Shown here piece by piece: positions 47,359 through 57,653 of a DNA stretch of 64,000 bases. A program made the position numbers and the translations under genes. The stretch is taken from NCBI GenBank assembly GCA_041398905.1, contig JAWKTV010000002.1:248001-312000 (forward strand), in the 5' to 3' direction. The stretch is from JAWKTV01 sp041398905 (lineage in GTDB: Bacteria; Planctomycetota; Planctomycetia; Planctomycetales; Planctomycetaceae). Every line of letters begins with the position of its first letter. Positions within the stretch are counted from its first letter, which is position 1. Below the pieces are notes generated by a model. That model saw only the letters and a program-made list of their open reading frames with translations, had not been told where the DNA came from and ran no database searches.

Positions 47359-49164
47359 CTACTCCGACAGCAGTTGCTCGGCAACCTGGTTGGCGGTGCT
47401 GCTCAGTGACTCCTGGATCATGAACTTCTCATGCGGAATGATCGGCATCCCGAGCGCCAGGATCGGCAGCGTGATCAGCAGCACGTAACCACCCACCAGA
47501 CCGGGCATCGACACCTTGGGTTGGCCGGGCTCCGGAGACGAGATGAACATCGTCCGCAGCACATTCAGGTAGTAGAACAGGCTGAACACCGTGTTGAGGC
47601 CCGCGACGCCGACGAACACCCACATCAGCCAATGCACCTTCCCCGCCGCGAACACCGACATGAAGATCATGAGCTTCGCGAAGAACCCACCGAACGGGGG
47701 CAGACCAACGAGACTGAAGAACGAAATCGCCAGGCAAATGCACAGCACCCGGGTCGTGGTGTTGGACTGGAACAGTCCCTTGTAGGCGTCGATGTCTTCA
47801 CGGTACGTCTGGTTCCGCAACAGCGCAATCACCGCGAACGCGGTCAGGTTCATGAACAGGTAGACCGCGAGGTAGTAGATCAAGCCTTCAATCGCCCGGG
47901 CGGACGCCGCGTCCACCCCACCACCTCGGAGAGCGGAGAGTCGAGTCAATTCGGCCGCCACCGGCGAACCGGCTTCGACCGAGCTGAACACCAGCAGCGC
48001 CGAGACGGCCAGCACCATGTAACCGGCATGGGCGATCGTCGAGTACGCCAGCATTCGCTTGATGTTCGACTGAGTGTAGGCCGCCAGGTTGCCCAGCGTC
48101 ATGCTGAAGCACGCGACGAAGCCCAGCGCGAGGCCGAAGAACAGCGACGCCTCACGCAGTACTGCGGCGTCGCCGGTGAACGCCAGCACGAACCGGACCA
48201 GCAGCGCGAAGGCACCCGCCTTCGACGCCACCGACAGGAACCCGCCCACCTCGGCCGCGGCTCCCTCGAACACATCCGGACACCAGAAGTGAAACGGCAC
48301 GAGCGACAGCTTGAACGCCAGTCCCACGACCACCATCATCACACCCAGCACCACGGTCACGGCGGTCGCGTTCGTGAGGGCGAACCTCTCGCCCTCCATC
48401 AGGAAGGCAAACCGCTCGCCCAATTGAGCGAAGTCGCCGGTTCCCAACAGGCCCGCCAGCAGACTGACGCCATACAGCATCACACCCGCGGCTCCCGCCC
48501 CGTAGACGACATACTTGAATGCCGCTTCGCTCGATGTCTTGCGCCCCTTGAGGAAGCCGACCATCGCGTAGCTGGGAACGCTCATCATCTCGACCGCGAT
48601 GAACAGCATCAACAGGTGGTGCGCCCCGCAGGCGAGCATCATCCCGAGTGTCGCACCCATCAGCAGTGAATAGAAGTCCGCGCCATCATCGAGGTCGGGG
48701 ATGCCGGTCAGCACCGTCAGCGCCACCACCAGCACCAGGAACAGCGCCAGGCCGAGCCGAAACATCGTTGCGAACTCGTCGTGCATCAGCATGCCGCTGA
48801 AATACGTCTCACCCGTCAGACCAACCCCGTTCGCCCGCACCCTGAACAACTTGTAGAGCGAGTTGAACTGCGCCCCTTCCGAATACGCCACCTTCGCGGC
48901 GGCACCGTCATCGACCGCGACCGACACCGGCAGCATACCCTGCTCCCGAGCCACGGCGACGAACTGCGTGAAGACCGCGAGAAAGACGATCAACGCCCCG
49001 AACAAGGCGACCCACTGGGCCGGTATCTTCTCACCGAGATTGAACACCCGCACCAGCAGCATCACGACGACGGTGCCGCACAGGAACAGTTCCGGCGTGA
49101 AGATCTGCAGCGAGCGGGGCAGCTCGTGCTGAATCAGCGTGTCGAGGATCGAGGTGACGGACAT
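47359..49164 (-). CDS. nuoN: NADH-quinone oxidoreductase subunit N
   Basis: 601 residues, longer than the usual 480-500. Membrane antiporter-like subunit of complex I. Conserved: GMMLACGAHHLLMLFIAVEM, SYAMVGFLKGRKTSSEAAFK (TM-helix Lys and Glu), LSLVPFHFWCPDVFEGAAAE, QSNIKRMLAYSTIAHAGYML-like block, and GLPPFGGFFAKL. The extra length lies in loops, including an insert near 85-115 before the second helix pair and another between helices (VFSSVEAGSPVAAELTRLSA). Last Nuo gene here. Confidence 0.95.
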   Translation of the reverse strand: MSVTSILDTLIQHELPRSLQIFTPELFLCGTVVVMLLVRVFNLGEKIPAQWVALFGALIVFLAVFTQFVAVAREQGMLPVSVAVDDGAAAKVAYSEGAQFNSLYKLFRVRANGVGLTGETYFSGMLMHDEFATMFRLGLALFLVLVVALTVLTGIPDLDDGADFYSLLMGATLGMMLACGAHHLLMLFIAVEMMSVPSYAMVGFLKGRKTSSEAAFKYVVYGAGAAGVMLYGVSLLAGLLGTGDFAQLGERFAFLMEGERFALTNATAVTVVLGVMMVVVGLAFKLSLVPFHFWCPDVFEGAAAEVGGFLSVASKAGAFALLVRFVLAFTGDAAVLREASLFFGLALGFVACFSMTLGNLAAYTQSNIKRMLAYSTIAHAGYMVLAVSALLVFSSVEAGSPVAAELTRLSALRGGGVDAASARAIEGLIYYLAVYLFMNLTAFAVIALLRNQTYREDIDAYKGLFQSNTTTRVLCICLAISFFSLVGLPPFGGFFAKLMIFMSVFAAGKVHWLMWVFVGVAGLNTVFSLFYYLNVLRTMFISSPEPGQPKVSMPGLVGGYVLLITLPILALGMPIIPHEKFMIQESLSSTANQVAEQLLSE

Positions 49165-49299
49165 GGAGAGTCGAGAGCTGAGAGTCCAGAGTCAAGTGCT
49201 GCCGGGAGATGCTGTGGCATCCGTCACGACCGCGGCTCGTACTCCCAAGTTGTCAGGTGATGCGTTTGTGTAACACAGATTCCTACAGTCCACCGATCC

Positions 49300-50901
49300 T
49301 TACCGCAGCGAGGCCTGAGCCTGCTCAACCGCTGGCTGAACGGCGGCGTACCCCGCCTGCATGGTCTCGGTCAGATGTTCCACCGTGGGAGTCATCATGT
49401 CGAAGATGATCCCCGGAAAGACACCCAGAATGATCGCGAGCGCGAGCAGGATGAAGCCGACGGTCGCTTCGCGGCCGTTCATCGGAGTGATGTCTTCACC
49501 GTGCGGACCCTTGTATTCCGGCCCGAGATAGACCCGCTGGATCGCCCAGAGAATGTAGCCCGCCGTCAGAATCACGCCGGAGGCCGCGATGATCGCCAGC
49601 AGCGGATCGTAGTTCCACATGCTGAGGACGACGAAGATTTCACCGATGAAACCGCACAACCCCGGCAGGCCCAGGCCCGCGAAGAAGATGCCAATGGCGA
49701 GCCCGCCATACAGGGGCATCAGCTTCATCAGTCCGCCGAACTGGTTGAGGTCGCGGTGGTGGACCCGATCATAGATGACGCCGACCATGAAGAACATGCC
49801 CGTCGAGGAGATCCCGTGGGCGATCATCTGGAACATCGCTCCGTTGATGCCCATCTGCCAGTAGTAGTTCGGGTCGTAGTTGCCGGTGACTTCGGCGAGC
49901 TTCCAGACCGCGAGACCGATGAGCACGTAGCCCATGTGGCTCACCGAGCTGTAGGCCACCAGCCGTTTGAAGTCGGTCTGGGCCATCGCAGCAAGCGCAC
50001 CGTAAATGATGCTGAACGTGCCGAGTGCGACCAGCGCGTACGCGGCATACTGGGTGCCGTAAGGACAGAGCGGCATCGCCACGCGGATGATGCCGTAGCC
50101 GCCCATCTTCAGCAGCACGCCGGCCAGGATCATCGAGATCGGCGTCGGGGCTTCGACGTGGGCGTCGGGCAACCAGGTGTGGAACGGGAAGGACGGCAGC
50201 TTGATCGCGAACCCGATGAACAGCAGCACGAACGCGGTGATCTGGGTCGTCGAGCTGAATGTCTTGCCGTCGCCCGCCAGCTCGGCCAGCCGAATCAGGC
50301 TGAACTCTCCGCCGGAGCCGAAGTAGAACATCAGCATCGCGATCAGCATCAGCACGCCGCCCGCCAGCGTGTACAGGAAGAACTTGATCGCCGCGTACTC
50401 GCGCCGCGGGCCGCCCCAGATGCCGATCAGGAAGTACATCGGCAGCAGCATCACTTCCCAAAAGACGTAGAACAGGAAGAAGTCGAGCGCCATGAAGACG
50501 CCGAGCATCCCGGTCTCGAGCAGCAGAAACAGAATCAGGTAACCGCGGACCTTTTCCTTGATGCTCCACGAGGCGATCGCGGCCAGCAGCGATACGACAC
50601 CCGTCAGCAGCACCAGCGGCAGGCTGATGCCGTCGATCCCCAACCGGTAGAAGACGTTCCACGACGGAATCCACTCCTTGGCGACGAGCAGTCGATAGCC
50701 GCCCGCCGCTTCAGCCCCGGCGGCTGCTTCCGCCTGGCTCCACTGCAGGTAGACGCCGATCGTCAGCAGGAACGTGATGGCCGTGATGACGACGGTGAAG
50801 ACCCGCATCGCCTCGACCGCCTTGCGGTCGAACGCCAGCAGGAACAGCGCGCCGATCGTCGGCATGAAGATCGTCAGGGAGAGGAGTACCGCAGGATCCA
50901 T
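49300..50901 (-). CDS. nuoM: NADH-quinone oxidoreductase subunit M
   Basis: 533 residues from the ATG at 50899-50901 (MDPAVLLSLTIFMPTIGALF); the frame opens further to 50952. Antiporter-like proton-pumping subunit. Conserved: RLGIDGISLPLVLLTGVVSL, FWEVMLLPMYFLIGIWGGPR (key Glu), KLPSFPFHTWLPDAHVEAPT, TDFKRLVAYSSVSHMGYVLI and GLPGLCGFIGEIFVVL. Between nuoL and nuoN on the minus strand; a triple-hairpin lies in the gap before it. Confidence 0.96.
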   Translation of the reverse strand: MDPAVLLSLTIFMPTIGALFLLAFDRKAVEAMRVFTVVITAITFLLTIGVYLQWSQAEAAAGAEAAGGYRLLVAKEWIPSWNVFYRLGIDGISLPLVLLTGVVSLLAAIASWSIKEKVRGYLILFLLLETGMLGVFMALDFFLFYVFWEVMLLPMYFLIGIWGGPRREYAAIKFFLYTLAGGVLMLIAMLMFYFGSGGEFSLIRLAELAGDGKTFSSTTQITAFVLLFIGFAIKLPSFPFHTWLPDAHVEAPTPISMILAGVLLKMGGYGIIRVAMPLCPYGTQYAAYALVALGTFSIIYGALAAMAQTDFKRLVAYSSVSHMGYVLIGLAVWKLAEVTGNYDPNYYWQMGINGAMFQMIAHGISSTGMFFMVGVIYDRVHHRDLNQFGGLMKLMPLYGGLAIGIFFAGLGLPGLCGFIGEIFVVLSMWNYDPLLAIIAASGVILTAGYILWAIQRVYLGPEYKGPHGEDITPMNGREATVGFILLALAIILGVFPGIIFDMMTPTVEHLTETMQAGYAAVQPAVEQAQASLR

Positions 50902-50933
50902 GACTGTACTATCGCAAAGGTGCAGGTTCGAGC

Positions 50934-51004
50934 GGTGGGCGACGCCCACCAAACATGCATGTCAGTTGTGGTTGATTCATCAGGCGACGCCTGAGCGACG
51001 CTCA
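50934..51004 (-). repeat. Three successive short palindromes with a common core, between nuoL and nuoM
   Basis: ggtgggc-gac-gcccacc at 50934-50950, tcaggc-gac-gcctga at 50980-50994, and tgagc-gac-gctca at 50992-51004. Each is a perfect stem around the same gcGACgc core; the last two share bases 50992-50994 and are mutually exclusive. They fill most of the 109-nt gap between nuoL and nuoM. No T-run. They could be an RNA processing or stability element, or a REP-like repeat family. Confidence 0.6.
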
Positions 51005-51010
51005 GTCGTC

Positions 51011-53472
51011 TTATCGGGGCATGAACGCGAACAGCAGGACGAACAGACACACCACGCCAGCCGCGATGAACATCACGTACTGCCGCAAGTTGCCCGTCTG
51101 AATTCGCTTGAACGATCGGCCGAAGGAATAGGTGGTGTCGCCGACGACGTTCACCAGCCGGTCGACCACCGCCTCGTCAAAGACCCGGTCCCACCTCGAG
51201 ACCCACAGCGTCATCGACGTCAGGCCATGCAGGAACGGGTCGATCAGATGCTTGTCAACACCCTGCGCCCAACGGGCCACAATGTGCACCGGCTTGACGA
51301 ACAGCGCGTCGTACAGGTTGTCGAACTGCCACTTCTCCTTCAGAAACTCGTAGGTGCCGGCGAACTGGTCCTTGACCGTCCCCGGATCGACTTTGCGTGC
51401 TCCGTAGAACACCCAGCTCAACACCAATCCGATGACCGCGGCCAGCAAGGCGACGCGACCGGCATTGGCGTGCTTTGCGTGAATCGCCGCGTGACCGGGC
51501 AGGTTCAGACCGATCTGGCCACCACCCGTTACGCCACCCGCGACGTGGGCCGGCTCGGCGGACAGCAGCAGCGTCGCCAGCGGGCCATTTTCACCGGTCT
51601 CGCCCGCACCGGCGTCGTAGAACGACCCGACCGCGATCGCGAAGACCGACAGCACCACCAGGGGACCGACCATCACCCACGGTGACTCGTGAGCATGATC
51701 GTAAACATGATGATCCCGCGGCTCGCCCGCAAACGTCAGGAACCACAGCCGGAACATGTAGAACGCCGTGATCCCCGCCGTCACCAACGGAGCCAGAAAC
51801 AGCAGGAAGTGTTGCGGATTCTGCTCGAGGAACGTCAGCGCCGTTGCGACGATCGCATCCTTCGAGTGGTAACCGGAGAACGCGAACGCTCCAAAGCCCG
51901 GCAGATACAAGCCGGGAATCGCCAGACCCGAGATGGCGATCACGCCGATCAGCATCGCGGCGGCGGTCCAGGGCATCTTTCGCCACAGGCCACCCATCTT
52001 GGGCATCTCCTGTTCGTGATGGCAGCCGTAGATCACACTGCCCGACGCCAGGAACATCAGCGACTTGAAGAAGGCGTGCGTCACCAGATGGAACAGACCG
52101 GCGATCCAGCCGCCCAGGCCCAGGGCGAGCATCATGTAGCCCAGCTGGCTGATGGTCGAGTAGGCGAGCACCTTCTTGATATCGGTGGCGACGATCGCGA
52201 TTGTCGCTCCGATGAACAGCGTGATACATCCGACGTAGGCGATGACCAGCAGCACCTCGGGGGTGAACATCGGGAAGAATCGACCCGTCAGGTACACGCC
52301 CGCCGCAACCATCGTCGCCGAGTGAACGAGTGCCGAGACAGGGGTCGGCCCCTCCATCGCGTCCGGCAGCCAGGTCTGCAGCGGGAACTGGGCGGACTTA
52401 CCGATGCAGCCCGCGAAGATCCCAAGGCCTGCAACGACGAGCAGCCAGTACGGAATTACGGGAGCTTCCCCTTGCGTCGCCGCCGCGGTCCGCAGTTCCA
52501 CCAAAGCCTCGCGTCCTTCGCCGAGGACATGCATGTGGCCATGCTCGTCACGCAGCATCTCGAACAGGCCGAGTCGGGCCGGCTGAGCATCAGCTCCCGC
52601 CGCCACTGCGGCGACATCCGGGTTGTTGACATTGGCGAACGAGAAGGTCCCGAAGTAGGTGATGAGGACCATCAGCCCGATCAGGAAGCCGAAGTCCCCG
52701 ACGCGGTTCATGATGAACGCCTTGTTGGCGCGGTGCTGGCCGAGTGACGTTCGACGTAGAAGCCGATCAGGAAGTAAGAGCAGACGCCGACCAGTTCCCA
52801 GAAGATGAACACCTGGAAGATGTTCCCCGCCAGCACGAGGCCGAGCATGGCGAAGCAGAACAGCGACAGGAAGCTGAAGAAGCGGTAGAACCGCCCGGGC
52901 CGGTGGAAGTGCCGACCGCCCGAGAGATGGACCTGGTGGTCCTCGTAGTCCTCCGTCAGCTCTTCACTCATGTAGCCAATGGCGAAGACGTGGATGCAGG
53001 TGGCGATGAGCGTCACCATGCAGAACATCACCAGCGTCAGGCCGTCGATGTAGTAGTCGATCGACAGCTGGAGGCCGCCGAAGGTTGCCAGCGTGTAAAA
53101 CGTGCCTGAGACCGCGCCCTTGTACGGATCGTTTCCGTGATGAGCATCGCCGTGGGCACGGGCGTGGTCGCCACCGTGATCGTGGTCGTGGTCGCCGGCC
53201 CCATGTGCGGGATCGGCATGCGCATCGGCGGCGGTATGCGTGTCATGTCCGCCGAAGGGATGCACGACGCTCACCCACTGGCACAGGGCGATGCTGCTGA
53301 GGACGAAGCCGGTCGCGATACAGACGACGGCGAGGTACGCCGCGGCCTTCGATTTGCGATCACCCCACCAGCCGCCGAACACTTCGACGGTGAATCCGGC
53401 CAACGGCACGATCCACGCGGCGAACAGCAGCCACTTGAGCGTCGGAGCGATCTGGACCAGTTGCTCGTTCAT
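51011..53472 (-). CDS. nuoL: NADH-quinone oxidoreductase subunit L, with His-rich insert, one frameshift
   Basis: About 820 residues, well over the usual 610. Largest antiporter-like pump subunit. The start MNEQLVQIAPTLKWLLFAAW is at 53472. The N-terminal frame reaches GFYVERHSA near 52745; a one-base indel there leads into NKAFIMNRVGDFGFLIGLMV. Conserved: FIFWELVGVCSYFLIGFY (key Glu), GKSAQFPLQTWLPDAMEGPT, TDIKKVLAYSTISQLGYMML, and the lateral helix region near the C-terminus. A His/Asp-rich loop of about 50 residues lies between helices 2 and 3 (53127-53280), with a dozen His such as GDHDHDHGGDHARAHGDAHH. This is far from the usual short loop. Confidence 0.94.
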
Positions 53473-53589
53473 GGAAAGTGAGTCGTCAACAGCCAAGACG
53501 GAAAGTTTGGAGTTTGCTGGACTCGGTAGCGCCCCCATCTCAATCCAGATGGCGGGCACAACCTCAGTCGAGCACCACTGACGATCCGA

Positions 53590-53901
53590 TTAGCCTTTGA
53601 GTTCTGTCCCCCGATCGACATCGATCGAGAGGTGGTTGTTATAAAAGTTGAGGGCTATCGCGAGTGCGACAGCGGCCTCGGCCGCAGCCAGCACAATGAC
53701 GAACAGCGAGGCAATCTGGCCGTCCAGGCCCAGTGTCCCGAACTTCGAGAACGCCACGAAGTTGACGTTTGCCCCATTGAGGACGAGTTCCACTCCCATC
53801 AGCACGCCGATACCGTTTCGCTTGGTCGCCATGCAGATTACTCCGCAGACGAACAGCACGGCTCCAACGCCGAGGTAACCGGTGAGACCAATGGATTCCA
53901 T
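53590..53901 (-). CDS. nuoK: NADH-quinone oxidoreductase subunit K
   Basis: 103 residues from the ATG at 53899-53901 (MESIGLTGYLGVGAVLFVCG); the frame opens to 53961. Three helices. Conserved Glu in LMGVELVLNGANVNFVAFSK and in LAAAEAAVALAIALNFY are both present, as needed for proton transfer. Between nuoJ and nuoL. Confidence 0.95.
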   Translation of the reverse strand: MESIGLTGYLGVGAVLFVCGVICMATKRNGIGVLMGVELVLNGANVNFVAFSKFGTLGLDGQIASLFVIVLAAAEAAVALAIALNFYNNHLSIDVDRGTELKG

Positions 53902-53967
53902 GACGAAGTGGTTTGTCGTAAGTGGCGAGGGGGGTAGTTTCCGGATCCCGGCACCGGCCAAGCCGGA

Positions 53968-54585
53968 TCAGCTAGATGACGACTGCGAATCAGGACGCTT
54001 CCGTTTCGCCCGGGCGATGTAGGCGGCCCCAATCAATACGACCAGCAGGTGCATCGAGATGATTTCAAAGGGGAGCAAGTAGCCTGGCTTGACCCGATCG
54101 GGATGCTGAGGGTCGGCGTCGAACCGCGCTCCCAGCAGCGCTGCGCCGATGTTACGAACGGTGGAGCCTTCGCCCTGTTGGTTGTAACCAACGTCGTTTG
54201 CCGGCCCACCGCCGTACTCCGCCTGCAGGCGCGATTCGTGACGGTCCCAGTCAACCTGCATCACCGTCAGTACCAGCATCCCCAGGAATAGCCCTCCCAC
54301 CACCACCGCCTGCAGCACCTCGCCCGGCGACGACTTGATCCGCAGGTACGGACCACTTGAGGTGAGCATGACTCCAAAGATCAACAGCACCACAGTGCCG
54401 CCCACGTAAATCAGCAACTGCACGGCACCAACAAAGTCGGCTCCGAGCAGAAAGAACAGGCATGCCGTCGACGCCAGCGAGACAATCAACCAGAACGCCA
54501 TCCGGACGACATCCTGATTCAGGACGACCATCACGGCTCCACCAGCGGCGGCAAGACCAAACAACAGAAACAGGAAGGTTTCCAT
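53968..54585 (-). CDS. nuoJ: NADH-quinone oxidoreductase subunit J
   Basis: 205 residues, five helices. The third-helix motif is LGADFVGAVQLLIYVGGTVV, the conserved part of the family. METFLFLLFGLAAAGGAVMV is a normal start. Its ATG overlaps the nuoH stop by one base (TGATG), so it is translated directly after nuoH. The C-terminal extension is polar (KRKRPDSQSSSS). Confidence 0.95.
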   Translation of the reverse strand: METFLFLLFGLAAAGGAVMVVLNQDVVRMAFWLIVSLASTACLFFLLGADFVGAVQLLIYVGGTVVLLIFGVMLTSSGPYLRIKSSPGEVLQAVVVGGLFLGMLVLTVMQVDWDRHESRLQAEYGGGPANDVGYNQQGEGSTVRNIGAALLGARFDADPQHPDRVKPGYLLPFEIISMHLLVVLIGAAYIARAKRKRPDSQSSSS

Positions 54586-55829
54586 CAGCTTGCCTCCCCG
54601 TGCTGCACAGGTGCTTCGGTCGATTCGCTGACTTCTTCACGACTCGCCGTCGGCGGGGCGACGCGGTCAACCCGCTCCAGCACCGGCACTCGATCCCCCA
54701 GCGAAGGGGCGAAGCGGTGACTCAATCCGAACGCCGTACGACCCGGCAAGAACAGCGTCCACACCACCGACCCCAGGAACAGGAAGCAGGCGATCGGGAC
54801 AAGGTATTTCAGACAGGTGGTCATCACCTGATCGATTCGCAGTCGCGGCAAGGTCCAGCGCACCCAGATTTGCACCACCACCAGCAGCCCGGCCTTCACG
54901 CCCAGCACCAGGAAGCCGAGCACTCTCGCCGGATAACCACCGACATTCTCGGCAATCGCCTGATCGAGCCCACCAATGCCGGTCCACCAGCCACCCAGAA
55001 ACAGCAGGCAGGCGAGCACACTCACAAAGTACATGCTCGCATACTCGGCCAGGAAGAACAGCGACCACCGCATGCCGGAGTATTCCGTCAGGAAGCCCGC
55101 CACGAGTTCACTTTCCGCTTCAGCCAGATCGAACGGCGCCCGCTTGTTGCTGGCGAGCGTGACCGTGAAGAACACAAAGAAGGCGAGCATCGTGAACGGG
55201 TCACGAAACACAAACCAGTTCCAGAAGCCGCCCGACTGCAAAGCCGCTATCTCCTGCAGGTTGAGCGATCCGGCGATCGCGACAGGAATCACGGCTGTCA
55301 GACCGAGCGGAACCTCGTAGCTGACCATCTGGGCAGTTTCCCGCATCCCGCCAAACAGCGACCACTTCGAGCCGCTGGCATATCCGGCGAACACGACTCC
55401 CAACACCTCGGTCGACAGCACCGCCAGCGCGATGAACAGGCCGACGTCCAGGCTGACCGCCGTCCAGCCATCGCTGAACGGGAGGAACATGAAGGCGGCG
55501 AAACTTGCGATCACCACAATGTAGGGAGCGAGCCGAAACAGCATTTTGTCGGCGTCAGCCGGCGCGAGGTCTTCCTTTTGGATCAGCTTCATGCCGTCCG
55601 CCAGCGATTGCAGCCAGCCGAAGCGGCCACCAACCCGGGTCGGCCCCAGTCGATCCTGGATACGGCCGGACACCTTCCGCTCCGCCCAAATGAAAGCACC
55701 GGCAGGCAGACCGAAGAAGGCCCCCACGAGCGCCACATGAATCAGCGCAGCAAGCACCGGACCCCAGGTGGAGTTCGTCAGCTCGGTGAGCTGTTCCGAG
55801 ATTGTTGCGGCAGCCAAAAGCGGCATCAT
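54585..55829 (-). CDS. nuoH: NADH-quinone oxidoreductase subunit H
   Basis: 414 residues, with a polar C-terminal tail beyond the usual 330-350. Quinone-site subunit. Conserved: WAERKVSGRIQDRLGPTRVG, GWLQSLADGMKLIQKEDLAP, SSGSKWSLFGGMRETAQMVS-like block (YASGSKWSLFGGMRETAQM), SYEVPLG, KRAPFDLAEAESELVAGFLT (Glu-rich channel loop), EYSGMRWSLFFLAEYASMY, and VRWTLPRLRIDQVM. First Nuo gene of this group; nuoI is not found between it and nuoJ. Confidence 0.96.
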   Translation of the reverse strand: MMPLLAAATISEQLTELTNSTWGPVLAALIHVALVGAFFGLPAGAFIWAERKVSGRIQDRLGPTRVGGRFGWLQSLADGMKLIQKEDLAPADADKMLFRLAPYIVVIASFAAFMFLPFSDGWTAVSLDVGLFIALAVLSTEVLGVVFAGYASGSKWSLFGGMRETAQMVSYEVPLGLTAVIPVAIAGSLNLQEIAALQSGGFWNWFVFRDPFTMLAFFVFFTVTLASNKRAPFDLAEAESELVAGFLTEYSGMRWSLFFLAEYASMYFVSVLACLLFLGGWWTGIGGLDQAIAENVGGYPARVLGFLVLGVKAGLLVVVQIWVRWTLPRLRIDQVMTTCLKYLVPIACFLFLGSVVWTLFLPGRTAFGLSHRFAPSLGDRVPVLERVDRVAPPTASREEVSESTEAPVQHGEAS

Positions 55830-56063
55830 GCGAACAGCCCGACCTGCTGTAGTTCATGGTGGCCTGCGCAGTCGGCGGACCATCCCCAACCGGAGACAGA
55901 CGATACGCGAACCGCTTGACCACCCGTCCGGAGAGCCAGGAACCGCGTCACCAACATGCATTCATCGATCGAAGCGTGAGTTATGACGGAGCGGATAGGG
56001 CATTTCAAGCGATCGGCCGCGTGTTGCCACAGGCGGGAAGCCAGCGCTCCCTTGCCCCTCGCG

Positions 56064-56856
56064 TCACTGTTCGAGCCACACGCGCTCGAACGCCCCCCGA
56101 ACGCCCCGAATCCCTGCATTGATGAGCCGCACGTCATTCGTCAGCGAGATCAGCGTGCAACCTCGCGCCACGCACGCCGCCGCATGTTCTGGCGTTGGCG
56201 TGACCGCACCCCAGGACTTGCCCGTCCGTCGACACGCGGCCGACACACGATCGAGTGCCGACAGGCAGTCCGCGTGCATGAAGTCGCCGGTCACCCCGAG
56301 CACCTGACTGAGGTCCGAGGGGCCAACGAACAGATGGTCGACCCCGTCAATCGCCGCGATCGCCTCACAGGCGTCCAGTGCACCGAGAGTTTCAATTTGA
56401 ATCGCCACAAAGGTCTGCTCGTTCGCCAGCCGCGTGAACTCACCGGCCGAGAGCGCTCCAAAGCGTCCGTCGTACGCCCCGGTGTTCAGCCCCCGCTCGC
56501 CCCGGGGAGCGAACTTGCACCAGCGCACGAACTCCTCGGCCTGCGCCGCCGAGTGAATCTGGGCCGCCATCAGGCCACACACGCCCGATTCCAGCGCGCG
56601 GGTCACGCTGGCGTAATCGGTCGGCGCGAGCCGCACGAACGCATCCAGCCCCGTCCCGCGACCGGCCATCGCCGCGATCTCGATCTCGCTCGCCGTGAAC
56701 CCCGCATGCTCAGCGTCGATCCAGAAAGCGTCGAACGCCCCGGAGAGCCCCAGCATCTGGATCAGGTTGTGGTGAAACACCGGCTGATGGCGAAGGCGAC
56801 CAGGCGCTCGCCGTCGGCGAGTCGCGCTTCATTGGACGAAAAGAGTTCGTGGACAT
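56064..56856 (-). CDS. HpcH/HpaI-type aldolase, 5' end with two frame breaks
   Basis: About 264 residues if rebuilt. TIM-barrel class II aldolase that splits or joins pyruvate-type units with a metal. From VFHHNLIQMLGLSGAFDAFW the frame is intact: IDAEH, GERGLNTGAYDG, VAIQIETLGALD, and DHLFVGPSDLSQVLGV carry the metal and substrate residues. The true start is likely MSTNSFRP at 56856; two one-base indels (near 56830 and 56775) separate it from RLADGERLVAFAIS and the rest. Stop 234 nt from nuoH. Substrate unknown. Confidence 0.8.
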
Positions 56857-56963
56857 GACGGGGCCGCGCGGAGGGGAAGGAAACCTGGCCAGCTTCAGCG
56901 GCCAGTCTGGCATCATAAGCCCCGCGGCGCAACTGTCAGCCCTCGGCCCGATGCCCCCAGCGA

Positions 56964-57653
56964 TCAGCGGTCGGGCTTGTAGCGATATCCGATGCCCCGG
57001 ACCGTTTCGATCCGGTCGGCTCGCGCATCGAGCTTCTTTCGCAGGGCGCGAATGTGGACATCGATGGTCCGTTCCATCGAGTTCGCGTCCTCCCCGCGTG
57101 CGCAGTCCAGCAGTTCGTTGCGGTTAAAAGTCCGGCCCCGCTGCCGTGCGAGAGTCCACAGCAGCCGGAACTCGGTCGGCGTGAGGACGAGTTCCTCCCC
57201 TTCGATCTCGACGACATGCCGACCGCGGTCGATCACGATGTCGTCGACGGCGACGGTGTCCCCCTCGTCATCCTGCGCGGACGGACGCCGCAACAGCGCT
57301 TTGACCCGTTCGATGAGCGGACGGATACGAAACGGCTTGGCGACGTAGTCGTCCGCTCCCATGTTGAAGCCGACGATCTCGTCGGTTTCGTCGCCTTTGG
57401 CGGTCAGCATCAGAATGCGGATGCCGGCAGTCCGCGGGTTCCCGCGGATCTGTCGGCAGACGGCCAACCCATCCATGACCGGGAGCATCAGGTCCAGAAT
57501 CACCAGGTCCGGTGCGAAGGTCTGGCATTTCTGCAGCCCGTCCCGGCCGTCCAGCGCGATGCTCACCTCGAAACCCTCCCGTTCGAGGTTGTACTTCAAC
57601 GGTTCAATGATCGGCAGTTCGTCGTCGACGACGAGGATGCGAGGCTGACTCAT
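56964..57653 (-). CDS. phoB: Phosphate-regulon response regulator PhoB
   Basis: 229 residues. Receiver domain with Asp10/Asp11, the phospho-acceptor Asp54 in VILDLMLPVMDG, and the Lys in YVAKPF. The winged-helix output domain is of the OmpR/PhoB class (TPTEFRLLWTLARQRGRTFN, RTIDVHIRALRKKLD, ETVRGIGYRYKPD). Its start overlaps the phoU stop by ATGA. Last gene of the pho/pst set. Linked histidine kinase: phoR at the other end. Confidence 0.94.
   Translation of the reverse strand: MSQPRILVVDDELPIIEPLKYNLEREGFEVSIALDGRDGLQKCQTFAPDLVILDLMLPVMDGLAVCRQIRGNPRTAGIRILMLTAKGDETDEIVGFNMGADDYVAKPFRIRPLIERVKALLRRPSAQDDEGDTVAVDDIVIDRGRHVVEIEGEELVLTPTEFRLLWTLARQRGRTFNRNELLDCARGEDANSMERTIDVHIRALRKKLDARADRIETVRGIGYRYKPDR

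Noticed and set aside
47431..48669. 412-residue plus-strand open frame
   Set aside because: Complement of nuoN, His/Gln/Arg-rich, no domain.
49375..50994. 539-residue plus-strand open frame
   Set aside because: It is the exact complement of nuoM; Asp/Arg/Gln-rich shadow of a membrane protein.
54462..55919. 485-residue plus-strand open frame
   Set aside because: Complement of nuoH and its upstream region; shadow.
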